This document shows, piece by piece, positions 55,784-64,000 of a stretch of DNA of 64,000 nt; the stretch's first letter is position 1, and every line of letters starts with the position of its first letter. The stretch spans positions 62,001 through 126,000 of the forward strand of contig CAJNBX010000004.1 of the NCBI GenBank assembly GCA_905221115.1. The letters are read 5' to 3'. The stretch comes from a bacterium. Its GTDB lineage: Bacteria > Bacillota > Bacilli > Lactobacillales > Streptococcaceae. The notes beneath the pieces were generated by a model, which had not been told where the DNA came from, ran no database searches, and saw nothing but the letters and a program-made list of their open reading frames with translations. Made by a program: the position numbers and the translations under genes.

Positions 55784-56758
55784 ATGAAAACGCGTATTAC
55801 AGAATTATTGAATATTGATTATCCTATTTTTCAAGGAGGAATGGCTTGGGTCGCTGATGGTGATTTAGCAGGGGCTGTTTCTAAGGCTGGAGGACTAGGG
55901 ATTATCGGTGGGGGAAATGCCCCTAAAGAAGTCGTCAAGGCAAATATTGACAAGATCAAATCGTTAACGGATAAACCTTTTGGTGTCAACATCATGCTCT
56001 TGTCTCCCTTTGTGGAAGATATTGTAGATCTCGTTATAGAGGAAGGTGTTAAGGTAGTGACAACAGGCGCAGGAAATCCTGGCAAATACATGGAACGCTT
56101 CCATGAAGCTGGTATTACAGTTATTCCTGTTGTACCAAGTGTTGCCCTAGCTAAACGCATGGAAAAAATCGGTGCGGATGCCGTTATTGCAGAAGGAATG
56201 GAAGCTGGGGGACACATTGGTAAATTAACAACCATGACCTTGGTGCGTCAAGTGGTGGCAGCTGTATCTATTCCTGTTATTGCTGCAGGAGGAATTGCGG
56301 ATGGTGAAGGTGCTGCGGCTGGATTTATGCTAGGTGCGGAGGCTGTTCAGGTTGGAACGCGTTTTGTCGTTGCAAAAGAGTCTAATGCTCATCCAAATTA
56401 TAAGGCGAAAATTTTAAAAGCTAGGGATATTGATACTACGATTTCAGCACAACACTTTGGCCATGCTGTTCGAGCTATTAAAAATCAGTTGACTCGTGAT
56501 TTTGAAAAAGCTGAGAAAGATGCCTTTAAACAAGAAAATCCTGATTTGGAAATCTTTGAACAAATGGGAGCGGGCGCTCTAGCCAAAGCGGTTGTTCACG
56601 GAGATGTGGATGGTGGATCTGTTATGGCAGGTCAGATTGCAGGGCTTGTTTCCAAAGAAGAAACCGTTGAAGAAATCCTAAAAGATTTGTATTACGGAGC
56701 AGCTAAGAAAATTCAAGAAGAAGCCTCTCGTTGGGCAGGAGTTGTAAGAAATGACTAA
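55784..56758 (+). CDS. fabK: Enoyl-ACP reductase II (FMN)
   Basis: A 324-residue FMN-dependent reductase that completes each elongation cycle in streptococci, replacing FabI. Flavin barrel signatures: YPIFQGGMAWVADGDLAGAV, GGLGIIGGGNAP, EGMEAGGHIGKLTTM, IPVIAAGGIADGEGAAAGFM and GAEAVQVGTRFV. FabM and FabK compete at the branch between unsaturated and saturated chains, so the fabM lesion upstream would leave only the FabK route. Overlaps fabD by eight bases. Confidence 0.97.
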   Translation: MKTRITELLNIDYPIFQGGMAWVADGDLAGAVSKAGGLGIIGGGNAPKEVVKANIDKIKSLTDKPFGVNIMLLSPFVEDIVDLVIEEGVKVVTTGAGNPGKYMERFHEAGITVIPVVPSVALAKRMEKIGADAVIAEGMEAGGHIGKLTTMTLVRQVVAAVSIPVIAAGGIADGEGAAAGFMLGAEAVQVGTRFVVAKESNAHPNYKAKILKARDIDTTISAQHFGHAVRAIKNQLTRDFEKAEKDAFKQENPDLEIFEQMGAGALAKAVVHGDVDGGSVMAGQIAGLVSKEETVEEILKDLYYGAAKKIQEEASRWAGVVRND

Positions 56759-57674
56759 AACGGCCTTTTTATTTGCTGGCCAAGGTGCCCAGTATCTAGG
56801 TATGGGACGGGATCTCTATGATCACTACCCTATTGTCAAAGAGACGATTGATCAAGCCAGTCAGGTACTTGGTTATGATTTACGTCATCTCATTGATACG
56901 GAGGAAGAAAAACTCAATCAGACCCGCTATACGCAACCAGCTATTTTAGCAACTTCAGTTGCTATTTACCGATTATTGCAAGAAAAGGGCTATCAGCCAG
57001 ACATGGTTGCTGGTTTGTCCCTTGGAGAATACTCTGCCTTGGTAGCCAGCGGTGCCTTGGATTTTGAAGAAGCGGTTGCTTTGGTAGCTATGCGTGGCGT
57101 CTATATGGAAGAAGCGGCTCCTGCTGGCTCTGGCAAGATGGTGGCAGTTCTTAATACACCAGTAGAGGTCATTGAGGAAGCCTGTCAAAAAGCTTCTGAA
57201 CTTGGAGTGGTTACCCCAGCCAACTATAATACACCTGCACAAATCGTGATTGGTGGAGAAGTGGTTGCAGTCGATCGAGCTGTTGAACTCTTGCAGGAAG
57301 CAGGAGCTAAACGCTTGATTCCTCTCAAGGTGTCAGGACCTTTTCATACCGCTCTCCTTGAGCCTGCTAGCCAGAAACTAGCTGAAACTCTAGCTCAAGT
57401 AAGTTTTTCAGATTTCACTTGTCCCCTAGTCGGCAATACAGAAGCAGCTGTTATGAAAAAAGAAGACATTGCTCAACTCTTGACGCGTCAGGTCAAGGAA
57501 CCAGTTCGTTTCTATGAAAGTATTGCAGTTATGCAAGAAGCAGGCGTAACCAACTTTATCGAGATTGGACCGGGGAAAGTCTTGTCAGGCTTTGTCAAAA
57601 AAATTGATAAGACAGCTAAACTAGTCACTGTTGAAGATCAGGCTAGTTTGGAAACTTTGCTAGAAAACAAGTAA
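56751..57674 (+). CDS. fabD: Malonyl-CoA:ACP transacylase
   Basis: A 307-residue alpha/beta enzyme. N-terminal FLFAGQGAQYLGMGRDLYD, active-site Ser in VAGLSLGEYSALVASGAL, His in KVSGPFHTALLEPA, and C-terminal NFIEIGPGKVLSGFVKK. It loads malonyl units onto ACP for FabH and FabF. Overlaps fabK by eight bases; fabG follows after 40 bases with AGGAGA. Confidence 0.97.
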   Translation: MTKTAFLFAGQGAQYLGMGRDLYDHYPIVKETIDQASQVLGYDLRHLIDTEEEKLNQTRYTQPAILATSVAIYRLLQEKGYQPDMVAGLSLGEYSALVASGALDFEEAVALVAMRGVYMEEAAPAGSGKMVAVLNTPVEVIEEACQKASELGVVTPANYNTPAQIVIGGEVVAVDRAVELLQEAGAKRLIPLKVSGPFHTALLEPASQKLAETLAQVSFSDFTCPLVGNTEAAVMKKEDIAQLLTRQVKEPVRFYESIAVMQEAGVTNFIEIGPGKVLSGFVKKIDKTAKLVTVEDQASLETLLENK

Positions 57675-57714
57675 TCCCTTCTCCCATAAATACAAGAGGA
57701 AACAGGAGAAAAGA

Positions 57715-58446
57715 ATGCAACTAGAAAATAAAAATATCTTTATTACAGGTTCGAGTCGTGGGATTGGTCTTGCCATCGCCCACAAGTTTGCTCAGGCAGG
57801 AGCCAATATTGTTTTAAACAGTCGTGGGCCTATCTCTGAAGAATTACTCGCTGCATTTGCAGACTACGGTGTCAAGGTAGTTCCCATTTCAGGAGATGTA
57901 TCAGATTTTGCAGACGCTAAGCGTATGGTTGAGCAAGCTATTGCAGAGCTGGGTTCAGTAGATGTTTTGGTCAACAATGCAGGGATTACCCAAGATACCC
58001 TTATGCTTAAGATGACAGAAGCGGATTTTGAAAAAGTACTCAAGGTTAACCTGACTGGCGCTTTTAACATGACACAATCAGTCTTGAAACCGATGATGAA
58101 AGCCAGAGAAGGTGCTATTATTAATATGTCTAGTGTTGTTGGTTTGATGGGGAATATCGGTCAAGCTAACTATGCAGCTTCTAAGGCTGGTTTGATTGGT
58201 TTTACCAAATCTGTGGCGCGTGAAGTGGCCAATCGCAATATCAGGGTTAATGCTATTGCACCTGGAATGATTGAATCCGATATGACAGCTGTTCTATCAG
58301 ACAAGGTAAAAGATGCTATGCTGGCGCAAATCCCTATGAAAGCATTTGGGCAGGCAGAGCAGGTTGCAGATTTGACAGTATTTTTAGCAGGCCAAGACTA
58401 TCTAACTGGTCAAGTGGTTGCCATTGATGGTGGCCTCAGTATGTAG
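57715..58446 (+). CDS. fabG: 3-ketoacyl-ACP reductase
   Basis: A 243-residue short-chain dehydrogenase using NADPH. Cofactor motif TGSSRGIGLAIAHKF, NNAGITQD, catalytic Ser in NMSSVVG and YAASKAG (Tyr/Lys), C-terminal TGQVVAIDGGLSM. It reduces 3-ketoacyl-ACP in every elongation cycle. Start ATG 57715 follows CAGGAGA. Confidence 0.97.
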   Translation: MQLENKNIFITGSSRGIGLAIAHKFAQAGANIVLNSRGPISEELLAAFADYGVKVVPISGDVSDFADAKRMVEQAIAELGSVDVLVNNAGITQDTLMLKMTEADFEKVLKVNLTGAFNMTQSVLKPMMKAREGAIINMSSVVGLMGNIGQANYAASKAGLIGFTKSVAREVANRNIRVNAIAPGMIESDMTAVLSDKVKDAMLAQIPMKAFGQAEQVADLTVFLAGQDYLTGQVVAIDGGLSM

Positions 58447-58466
58447 AGAAGCTAGAGGTAAAAAAG

Positions 58467-59702
58467 ATGAAACTAAATCGCGTAGTAGTAACAGGTTATG
58501 GAGTAACATCTCCAATCGGAAATACACCAGAAGAATTTTGGAATAGTTTGACAACTGGAAAAATCGGAATTGGTAAAATAACAAAATTTGATCATAGTGA
58601 CTTTGATGTGCATAATGCAGCAGAAATCCAAGATTTTCCTTTTGATAAATACTTTGTTAAGAAAGATACCAATCGTTTCGATAACTATTCTTTATATGCC
58701 TTGTATGCGGCTCAAGAAGCTGTCAATCATGCAGGTCTTGATGTAGAGGCTCTTGATAAAGATCGTTTTGGTGTTATCGTTGCCTCTGGTATTGGTGGAA
58801 TCAAGGAAATTGAAGATCAAGTGCTTCGTCTCTATGACAAAGGACCAAAACGTGTGAAACCATTGACCCTTCCAAAAGCCTTACCAAATATGGCTTCAGG
58901 AAATGTTGCTATGCGTTTTGGAGCAAACGGTGTTTGCAAATCCATCAATACTGCCTGCGCTTCATCAAATGACGCGATTGGGGATGCCTTCCGCTCAATT
59001 AAATTTGGTTTCCAAGACGTTATGTTGGTAGGTGGTTCAGAAGCCTCTATCACACCTTTTGCTATCGCCGGTTTTCAAGCACTGACTGCTCTCTCAACTA
59101 CAGAGGATCCAAGTCGTGCTTCTATTCCATTTGATAAGGATCGCAATGGGTTTGTCATGGGTGAAGGTTCTGGGATGTTGGTTCTTGAAAGTCTGGAACA
59201 CGCTGAAAAACGTGGGGCTACTATCCTTGCTGAAGTGGTTGGTTACGGAAATACTTGTGATGCCTACCACATGACTTCACCACATCCAGAAGGTCAGGGA
59301 GCTATCAAGGCCATCAAATTAGCCTTGGAAGAAGCTGAGATTTCCCCAGAGCAAGTAGCCTATGTCAATGCTCACGGAACGTCAACTCCTGCCAATGAAA
59401 AAGGAGAAAGTGGTGCTATCGTAGCTGCTCTTGGTAAGGAAGTGCCTGTATCATCAACCAAGTCTTTCACAGGACATTTGCTGGGGGCTGCAGGTGCAGT
59501 AGAAGCTATCGTAACAATCGAGGCTATGCGTCATAACTTTGTACCAATGACAGCTGGGACAAGTGAAGTATCAGATTATATCGAAGCCAATGTCGTTTAT
59601 GGACAAGGCTTGGAGCAAGAAATTCCATACGCTATTTCAAACACTTTTGGTTTTGGTGGCCACAATGCAGTTCTTGCTTTCAAACGTTGGGAGAATAAGT
59701 AA
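58467..59702 (+). CDS. fabF: Beta-ketoacyl-ACP synthase II
   Basis: A 411-residue condensing enzyme performing elongation. Catalytic Cys in INTACASSNDAIGDAF, His in YVNAHGTSTPANEKGE and in KSFTGHLLGAAGAVEA, glycine-rich NTFGFGGHNAVL at the end. No separate fabB is in the cluster, so FabF probably serves both saturated and unsaturated chains. The accB start follows two bases later. Confidence 0.97.
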   Translation: MKLNRVVVTGYGVTSPIGNTPEEFWNSLTTGKIGIGKITKFDHSDFDVHNAAEIQDFPFDKYFVKKDTNRFDNYSLYALYAAQEAVNHAGLDVEALDKDRFGVIVASGIGGIKEIEDQVLRLYDKGPKRVKPLTLPKALPNMASGNVAMRFGANGVCKSINTACASSNDAIGDAFRSIKFGFQDVMLVGGSEASITPFAIAGFQALTALSTTEDPSRASIPFDKDRNGFVMGEGSGMLVLESLEHAEKRGATILAEVVGYGNTCDAYHMTSPHPEGQGAIKAIKLALEEAEISPEQVAYVNAHGTSTPANEKGESGAIVAALGKEVPVSSTKSFTGHLLGAAGAVEAIVTIEAMRHNFVPMTAGTSEVSDYIEANVVYGQGLEQEIPYAISNTFGFGGHNAVLAFKRWENK

Positions 59703-59704
59703 GT

Positions 59705-60190
59705 ATGAATTTAAACGATATTAAAGACTTGATGGCTCAATTTGACCAATCAAGTTTGAGAGAATTTTCTTATAAGAATGGGACGGATGAGTTGGAGTTT
59801 AGCAAGAATGAAGCGAGACTGGTATCTGAAGTTGTACCTCAAGTTGCTCCAGCACCAGTTCTGGCAACACCTAGTCCAGTAGTTCCTACATCTGCTCCAG
59901 CAGAGACTGTAGTGGCAGAGACTTCGACGCCAGCTGAAACAAGTGTGGCTGCTGAGGGAGATGTTGTAGAGAGCCCACTTGTTGGTGTGGCTTACTTGGC
60001 TGCTGGCCCAGATAAACCTGCCTTCGTTTCAGTTGGTGATAGTGTTAAAAAAGGCCAAACATTGGTAATCATCGAAGCCATGAAAGTCATGAATGAAATT
60101 CCAGCACCTAAGGATGGTGTGGTAACGGAAATTCTCGTTTCTAACGAAGAAATGGTTGAGTTTGGTAAAGGATTGGTACGTATCAAATGA
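59705..60190 (+). CDS. accB: Biotin carboxyl carrier protein of acetyl-CoA carboxylase
   Basis: 161 residues: a short N-terminal domain ([20 protein letters not shown]), a Pro/Ala/Thr/Ser-rich linker (about 40-85), and a C-terminal biotinyl domain with the biotin-acceptor Lys in [14 protein letters not shown]. It shuttles CO2 from AccC to AccAD. Its stop overlaps the fabZ start (ATGA). Confidence 0.96.
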   Translation: MNLNDIKDLMAQFDQSSLREFSYKNGTDELEFSKNEARLVSEVVPQVAPAPVLATPSPVVPTSAPAETVVAETSTPAETSVAAEGDVVESPLVGVAYLAAGPDKPAFVSVGDSVKKGQTLVIIEAMKVMNEIPAPKDGVVTEILVSNEEMVEFGKGLVRIK

Positions 60191-60609
60191 TTGATATTCA
60201 AGGAATCAAAGAAGCCCTTCCCCACCGTTATCCTATGCTCCTAGTGGACCGTGTGTTGGAAGTGAGCGAGGATACCATTGTTGCCATCAAAAATGTGACC
60301 ATCAATGAGCCCTTCTTTAATGGACATTTCCCTCAATATCCAGTTATGCCAGGTGTTCTGATTATGGAAGCCTTGGCGCAAACAGCTGGTGTCTTGGAGT
60401 TGTCAAAACCTGAAAATAAAGGAAAACTGGTCTTTTACGCTGGTATGGACAAGGTTAAGTTCAAGAAGCAAGTTGTACCAGGCGACCAATTAGTTATGAC
60501 GGCAACGTTTGTAAAACGTCGTGGCACGATTGCTGTGGTTGAAGCAAAGGCTGAAGTGGATGGCAAGCTTGCAGCTAGTGGTACTCTTACCTTTGCAATA
60601 GGGAACTAA
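60187..60609 (+). CDS. fabZ: 3-hydroxyacyl-ACP dehydratase FabZ
   Basis: A 140-residue hot-dog-fold dehydratase. Catalytic His in [14 protein letters not shown] and Glu in [11 protein letters not shown]-terminal [14 protein letters not shown]. It makes trans-2-enoyl-ACP, the common substrate of FabK and FabM. Only one dehydratase gene is present and no fabA, which is why FabM is needed for unsaturation. Confidence 0.97.
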   Translation: MIDIQGIKEALPHRYPMLLVDRVLEVSEDTIVAIKNVTINEPFFNGHFPQYPVMPGVLIMEALAQTAGVLELSKPENKGKLVFYAGMDKVKFKKQVVPGDQLVMTATFVKRRGTIAVVEAKAEVDGKLAASGTLTFAIGN

Positions 60610-60620
60610 GGAGGTTCTCC

Positions 60621-61988
60621 ATGTTTCGAAAAATCTTAATTGCCAATCGTGGTGAAATTGCGGTTCGTATTATCCGTGCTGCGCGTGAACTGGGGATTGC
60701 GACGGTGGCGGTTTATTCAACTGCTGATAAGGAAGCCCTGCATACGCTTTTGGCAGATGAAGCAGTTTGTATCGGTCCTGGTAAGGCAACTGAGTCTTAT
60801 CTCAATATTAATGCAGTTCTATCAGCTGCAGTCTTGACTGAGGCAGAAGCCATTCACCCAGGTTTTGGATTTCTCAGCGAAAATTCCAAATTTGCGACCA
60901 TGTGTGAAGAGGTGGGAATCAAGTTTATCGGTCCATCTGGTCATGTCATGGATATGATGGGAGACAAAATCAATGCGCGTGCTCAGATGATTAAAGCAGG
61001 TGTGCCAGTTATTCCAGGTTCGGATGGAGAAGTGCATAATTCTGAAGAAGCCTTGATTGTTGCTGAAAAAATTGGCTATCCTGTTATGCTCAAGGCTTCA
61101 GCAGGTGGTGGCGGTAAAGGGATTCGTAAGGTTGAAAAACCAGAAGATCTTGTTTCAGCCTTTGAAACAGCCTCAAGTGAAGCTAAGGCCAATTATGGCA
61201 ATTGTGCCATGTATATAGAACGGGTTATCTATCCAGCTCGTCACATCGAGGTTCAAATCCTAGGAGATGAACACGGAAATGTGATTCACTTGGGGGAACG
61301 GGATTGTTCTCTTCAACGAAATAACCAAAAGGTTTTGGAAGAAAGTCCTTCGATTGCAATCGGAAAAACGCTGCGTCATGAAATCGGTGCGGCTGCTGTT
61401 CGAGCTGCAGAGTCTGTTGGCTATGAGAATGCAGGAACCATTGAATTTCTTCTTGATGAAGCAAGTGGTAAATTCTATTTCATGGAAATGAATACACGTG
61501 TTCAGGTAGAGCATCCAGTAACAGAGTTTGTTTCAGGTGTGGATATCGTTAAGGAACAGATTCGCATTGCGGCAGGTCAGCCTCTGTCTGTTAAGCAAGA
61601 AGATATTGTCCTACGAGGTCATGCCATCGAGTGTCGGATCAATGCAGAAAACCCAGCCTTTAACTTTGCTCCTAGTCCAGGTAAGATTACTAATCTCTAT
61701 CTGCCAAGTGGTGGAGTTGGCTTGCGCGTGGATTCAGCAGTTTATCCAGGCTATACCATTCCACCTTATTATGATAGTATGATTGCTAAAATCATAGTAC
61801 ACGGCGAAAATCGTTTTGACGCCTTGATGAAAATGCAACGTGCCCTTTATGAATTAGAGATTGAAGGGGTGCAGACCAATGCAGATTTCCAGCTTGACCT
61901 CATTTCAGATCGCAATGTCATTGCTGGGGATTATGACACTTCTTTCTTGATGGAAACATTCTTACCTAAATATCAAGAAAAAGAATAA
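60621..61988 (+). CDS. accC: Biotin carboxylase subunit of acetyl-CoA carboxylase
   Basis: A 455-residue ATP-grasp enzyme. KILIANRGEIAVRIIRAARE, the glycine-rich lid KASAGGGGKGIRKV, HIEVQILGDEHGN, ERDCSLQRNNQK and EMNTRVQVEHPVTE are present. It carboxylates biotin on AccB. AAGGAGG precedes ATG 60621. Normal length. Confidence 0.98.
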   Translation: MFRKILIANRGEIAVRIIRAARELGIATVAVYSTADKEALHTLLADEAVCIGPGKATESYLNINAVLSAAVLTEAEAIHPGFGFLSENSKFATMCEEVGIKFIGPSGHVMDMMGDKINARAQMIKAGVPVIPGSDGEVHNSEEALIVAEKIGYPVMLKASAGGGGKGIRKVEKPEDLVSAFETASSEAKANYGNCAMYIERVIYPARHIEVQILGDEHGNVIHLGERDCSLQRNNQKVLEESPSIAIGKTLRHEIGAAAVRAAESVGYENAGTIEFLLDEASGKFYFMEMNTRVQVEHPVTEFVSGVDIVKEQIRIAAGQPLSVKQEDIVLRGHAIECRINAENPAFNFAPSPGKITNLYLPSGGVGLRVDSAVYPGYTIPPYYDSMIAKIIVHGENRFDALMKMQRALYELEIEGVQTNADFQLDLISDRNVIAGDYDTSFLMETFLPKYQEKE

Positions 61989-62024
61989 AATGATTTCAAG
62001 AGTTTAAACCGAAAAGGGGAATCA

Positions 62025-62891
62025 ATGGCTCTATTTAGTAAAAAAGATAAGTATATTCGAATCAATCCCAATCGTTCGGTTAGGGAAAAACCTCAAGCCA
62101 AGCCAGAGGTTCCAGATGAATTATTCTCCCAGTGTCCAGGCTGTAAGCATACCATTTATCAGAAGGATCTGGGAAGTGAGCGTATCTGTCCACATTGTAG
62201 CTATACCTTTCGTATTTCTGCCCAAGAACGCTTGGCTTTGACGATTGATATGGGAACCTTCAAGGAATTGTTTACAGGGATTGAAAGCAAGGATCCCTTA
62301 CATTTCCCTGGTTATCAAAAGAAACTAGCAACTATCCGTGAAAAAACAGGTTTGGATGAAGCCGTTGTGACAGGAACTGCTCTTATTAAAGGTCAGACTG
62401 TGGCTCTTGGGATAATGGATTCTAACTTTATCATGGCTTCTATGGGTACGGTTGTAGGTGAAAAAATCACTCGTTTGTTTGAGTATGCGACTGTTGAAAA
62501 ATTGCCAGTTGTTCTCTTTACAGCCTCTGGTGGTGCCCGTATGCAGGAAGGAATCATGAGTCTCATGCAGATGGCCAAGATTTCTGCGGCAGTTAAACGC
62601 CATTCAAATGCTGGTCTCTTTTACCTGACCATTTTAACAGATCCAACGACAGGTGGTGTAACAGCATCCTTCGCTATGGAAGGCGATATCATTCTGGCTG
62701 AACCACAAAGTTTGGTTGGTTTTGCTGGGCGTCGTGTCATTGAAAACACGGTTCGTGAAAGCTTGCCTGAGGATTTCCAAAAGGCAGAATTCCTATTGGA
62801 GCATGGATTTGTGGATGCTATCGTTAAAAGAAGAGACTTGCCAGATACGATTGCAAGCCTAGTCAGATTGCACGGAGGGAGTCCAAGATGA
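62025..62891 (+). CDS. accD: Acetyl-CoA carboxylase carboxyltransferase subunit beta
   Basis: A 288-residue subunit with an N-terminal four-Cys zinc ribbon (CPGCKHTIY ... CPHCSY, about residues 37-60) and the carboxyltransferase crotonase-like fold ([38 protein letters not shown]). Pairs with AccA to move CO2 from biotin to acetyl-CoA. GGGGA precedes ATG 62025. Overlaps accA by four bases for coupled subunit synthesis. Confidence 0.97.
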   Translation: MALFSKKDKYIRINPNRSVREKPQAKPEVPDELFSQCPGCKHTIYQKDLGSERICPHCSYTFRISAQERLALTIDMGTFKELFTGIESKDPLHFPGYQKKLATIREKTGLDEAVVTGTALIKGQTVALGIMDSNFIMASMGTVVGEKITRLFEYATVEKLPVVLFTASGGARMQEGIMSLMQMAKISAAVKRHSNAGLFYLTILTDPTTGGVTASFAMEGDIILAEPQSLVGFAGRRVIENTVRESLPEDFQKAEFLLEHGFVDAIVKRRDLPDTIASLVRLHGGSPR

Positions 62892-63655
62892 ATATTGCAA
62901 AAATAGTCAGAGAAGCGCGTGAGCAGAGTCGCTTGACAAGCTTGGAATTTGCGACAGGTATTTTTGATGACTTTATCCAATTACATGGTGACCGTTCTTT
63001 TCGAGATGATGGTGCAGTTGTTGGTGGTATCGGCTGGCTTGGAGACCAAGCTGTAACAGTGGTTGGTATACAAAAAGGCAAGAGTTTACAAGATAATCTC
63101 AAGCGGAATTTTGGTCAACCACATCCAGAAGGCTACCGCAAGGCCCTACGGTTGATGAAACAGGCTGAAAAATTTGGCCGTCCAGTTGTGACCTTTATCA
63201 ATACTGCTGGTGCCTATCCTGGTGTCGGAGCGGAAGAACGTGGACAGGGGGAAGCTATCGCTCGCAATCTCATGGAAATGAGTGACCTGAAAGTTCCGAT
63301 TATTGCTATCATTATCGGTGAAGGTGGTTCTGGTGGGGCTCTGGCTCTGGCAGTCGCAGACCGTGTCTGGATGCTGGAAAATTCTATTTATGCCATTCTC
63401 AGTCCAGAAGGCTTTGCTTCCATTCTATGGAAGGACGGTAGTCGTGCCATGGAAGCGGCAGAACTGATGAAAATCACTTCGCATGAGCTGCTAGAAATGG
63501 ACGTGGTGGACAAGGTGATTTCTGAAGCAGGACTTTCTGGTAAGGAACTGATTAAGAGTGTCAAAAAAGAACTCCAAGATGAGCTAGCTATACTTTTACA
63601 AAAACCGTTAGAAGAGTTGTTGGAAGAACGTTACCAACGATTTAGAAAATACTAA
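62888..63655 (+). CDS. accA: Acetyl-CoA carboxylase carboxyltransferase subunit alpha
   Basis: A 255-residue subunit: an N-terminal helix ([20 protein letters not shown]), [40 protein letters not shown], and [20 protein letters not shown], all typical. Shorter than the E. coli subunit at the N-terminus, as usual in streptococci. Last gene of the fatty acid cluster, followed by a strong terminator. Confidence 0.97.
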   Translation: MNIAKIVREAREQSRLTSLEFATGIFDDFIQLHGDRSFRDDGAVVGGIGWLGDQAVTVVGIQKGKSLQDNLKRNFGQPHPEGYRKALRLMKQAEKFGRPVVTFINTAGAYPGVGAEERGQGEAIARNLMEMSDLKVPIIAIIIGEGGSGGALALAVADRVWMLENSIYAILSPEGFASILWKDGSRAMEAAELMKITSHELLEMDVVDKVISEAGLSGKELIKSVKKELQDELAILLQKPLEELLEERYQRFRKY

Positions 63656-63658
63656 TAT

Positions 63659-63693
63659 AAAAACTAGAACTGGCAGTCAGTTCTAGTTTTTGT
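63659..63693 (+). terminator. Terminator of the fab/acc cluster
   Basis: Perfect stem aaaaactagaactg (63659-63672) with cagttctagttttt (63678-63691), five-base loop, ending in Ts. Confidence 0.92.
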
Positions 63694-63724
63694 GTGGTTC
63701 TTACTATGTGCAGAGGGGAAAGTC

Positions 63725-63755
63725 AAAAGGTGCTTGGAAGACCAAACACCTTTTC
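63725..63755 (-). terminator. Terminator of nusB
   Basis: Inverted repeat aaaaggtgcttgg (63725-63737) with ccaaacacctttt (63742-63754), just past the nusB stop; symmetrical A/T flanks mean it could act from either side. Confidence 0.78.
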
Positions 63756-63757
63756 GA

Positions 63758-64000
63758 TTATTCATTTTCTTCAGTTACAAATTGACTAAGCAGTCCGTTG
63801 ATAAAGCGGGCTGATTTTTGATCTGAAAAATTCTTAGCAAGTTCAATAGCTTCATTGACTGCTACCAGCTGAGGTGTATCAAATGATGTGATTTCAAAGA
63901 TACCCAAGCGTAGTAAGTTTTTTTCGACCAAGGTCAATCGTTCAACTGTCCAGCCTGACTTGAGGTGCTGGTTGATTTGTTTATCCAACTCGTCTTTTTG
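63758..64000 (-). CDS. nusB: Transcription antitermination factor NusB, C-terminal part
   Basis: 80 codons of the C-terminal half of NusB; the frame continues past the window edge (the TTG at 63988 is internal). Segments [40 protein letters not shown] and [14 protein letters not shown] are diagnostic. NusB with NusE binds boxA RNA in rRNA operons. Convergent to the fab cluster. Confidence 0.95.
   Translation of the reverse strand, partial: QKDELDKQINQHLKSGWTVERLTLVEKNLLRLGIFEITSFDTPQLVAVNEAIELAKNFSDQKSARFINGLLSQFVTEENE

Overview
The window is a stretch of low-GC Gram-positive chromosome from a mitis-group Streptococcus, very close to S. pneumoniae / S. mitis. The evidence is the pneumococcal gene order (capsule genes - aliA - pbp1A - recU - gpsB - rnpB - mapZ - gnd - ritR - choline-binding protein - mevalonate operon - three-gene LiaFSR-type system - tig - recD2 - lepB - rnhC - mutS2 - serS - lysC - fab/acc cluster), three BOX repeats, a choline-binding protein, and a RitR with Asn53 and Cys128. 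Several proteins differ from the common pneumococcal versions, so I favour S. mitis or a nontypable relative, but cannot settle the species from sequence alone.

Region 1 (1-15000) is a Wzx/Wzy-dependent capsule or receptor-polysaccharide locus. It enters in the C-terminal half of wzg, then has wzh-wzd-wze and the initiating transferase wchA. An AT-rich serotype-specific block follows: a DUF4422 transferase, Wzy, GT2, GT14 (Core-2/I-branching-like), GT4, a WbbI/Gtf3-like putative galactofuranosyltransferase, a Stealth-family sugar-phosphate transferase, Wzx, Glf and an integral-membrane acyltransferase. The inferred product is a glucose-initiated, branched, galactofuranose-containing polymer with a phosphodiester and probably an acyl group.

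Region 2 (15001-18217), between the polysaccharide genes and aliA, holds a self-contained gene with its own promoter and terminators. It encodes a 1002-residue LPXTG wall protein: coiled coil, CAP/PgrA-like domain, coiled coil, G5 domain, wall anchor.

Region 3 (18312-38610) is core genome: oligopeptide-binding lipoprotein AliA, PBP1A/RecU, YpsA-like protein, GpsB, RNase P RNA, an RNA methyltransferase, MapZ, Gnd, RitR, a choline-binding protein that has lost its signal peptide, the mevalonate operon, LiaFSR, an AlkD-type gene broken by one nonsense codon, and trigger factor.

Region 4 (38611-53100) carries RecD2, signal peptidase, RNase HIII, ZapA, CvpA, MutS2, a glycine-riboswitch-controlled AlsT symporter, an AhpD-like protein, a TDT transporter, a T-box-controlled serS, DUF956 and aspartokinase.

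Region 5 (53101-63690) is the complete type II fatty acid synthesis cluster fabM-fabT-fabH-acpP-fabK-fabD-fabG-fabF-accB-fabZ-accC-accD-accA, with a FabT operator before fabK. fabM is frameshifted in a way that fits a 10-bp deletion between short direct repeats. The window ends in convergent nusB.

The most notable items are the signal-less choline-binding protein, the disrupted fabM and AlkD-type genes, the CAP/G5 wall protein at the capsule-aliA junction, the Stealth-containing polysaccharide locus and the glycine riboswitch, whose alternative pairings predict an OFF switch. I saw no CRISPR array, prophage, transposase gene, tRNA or rRNA.
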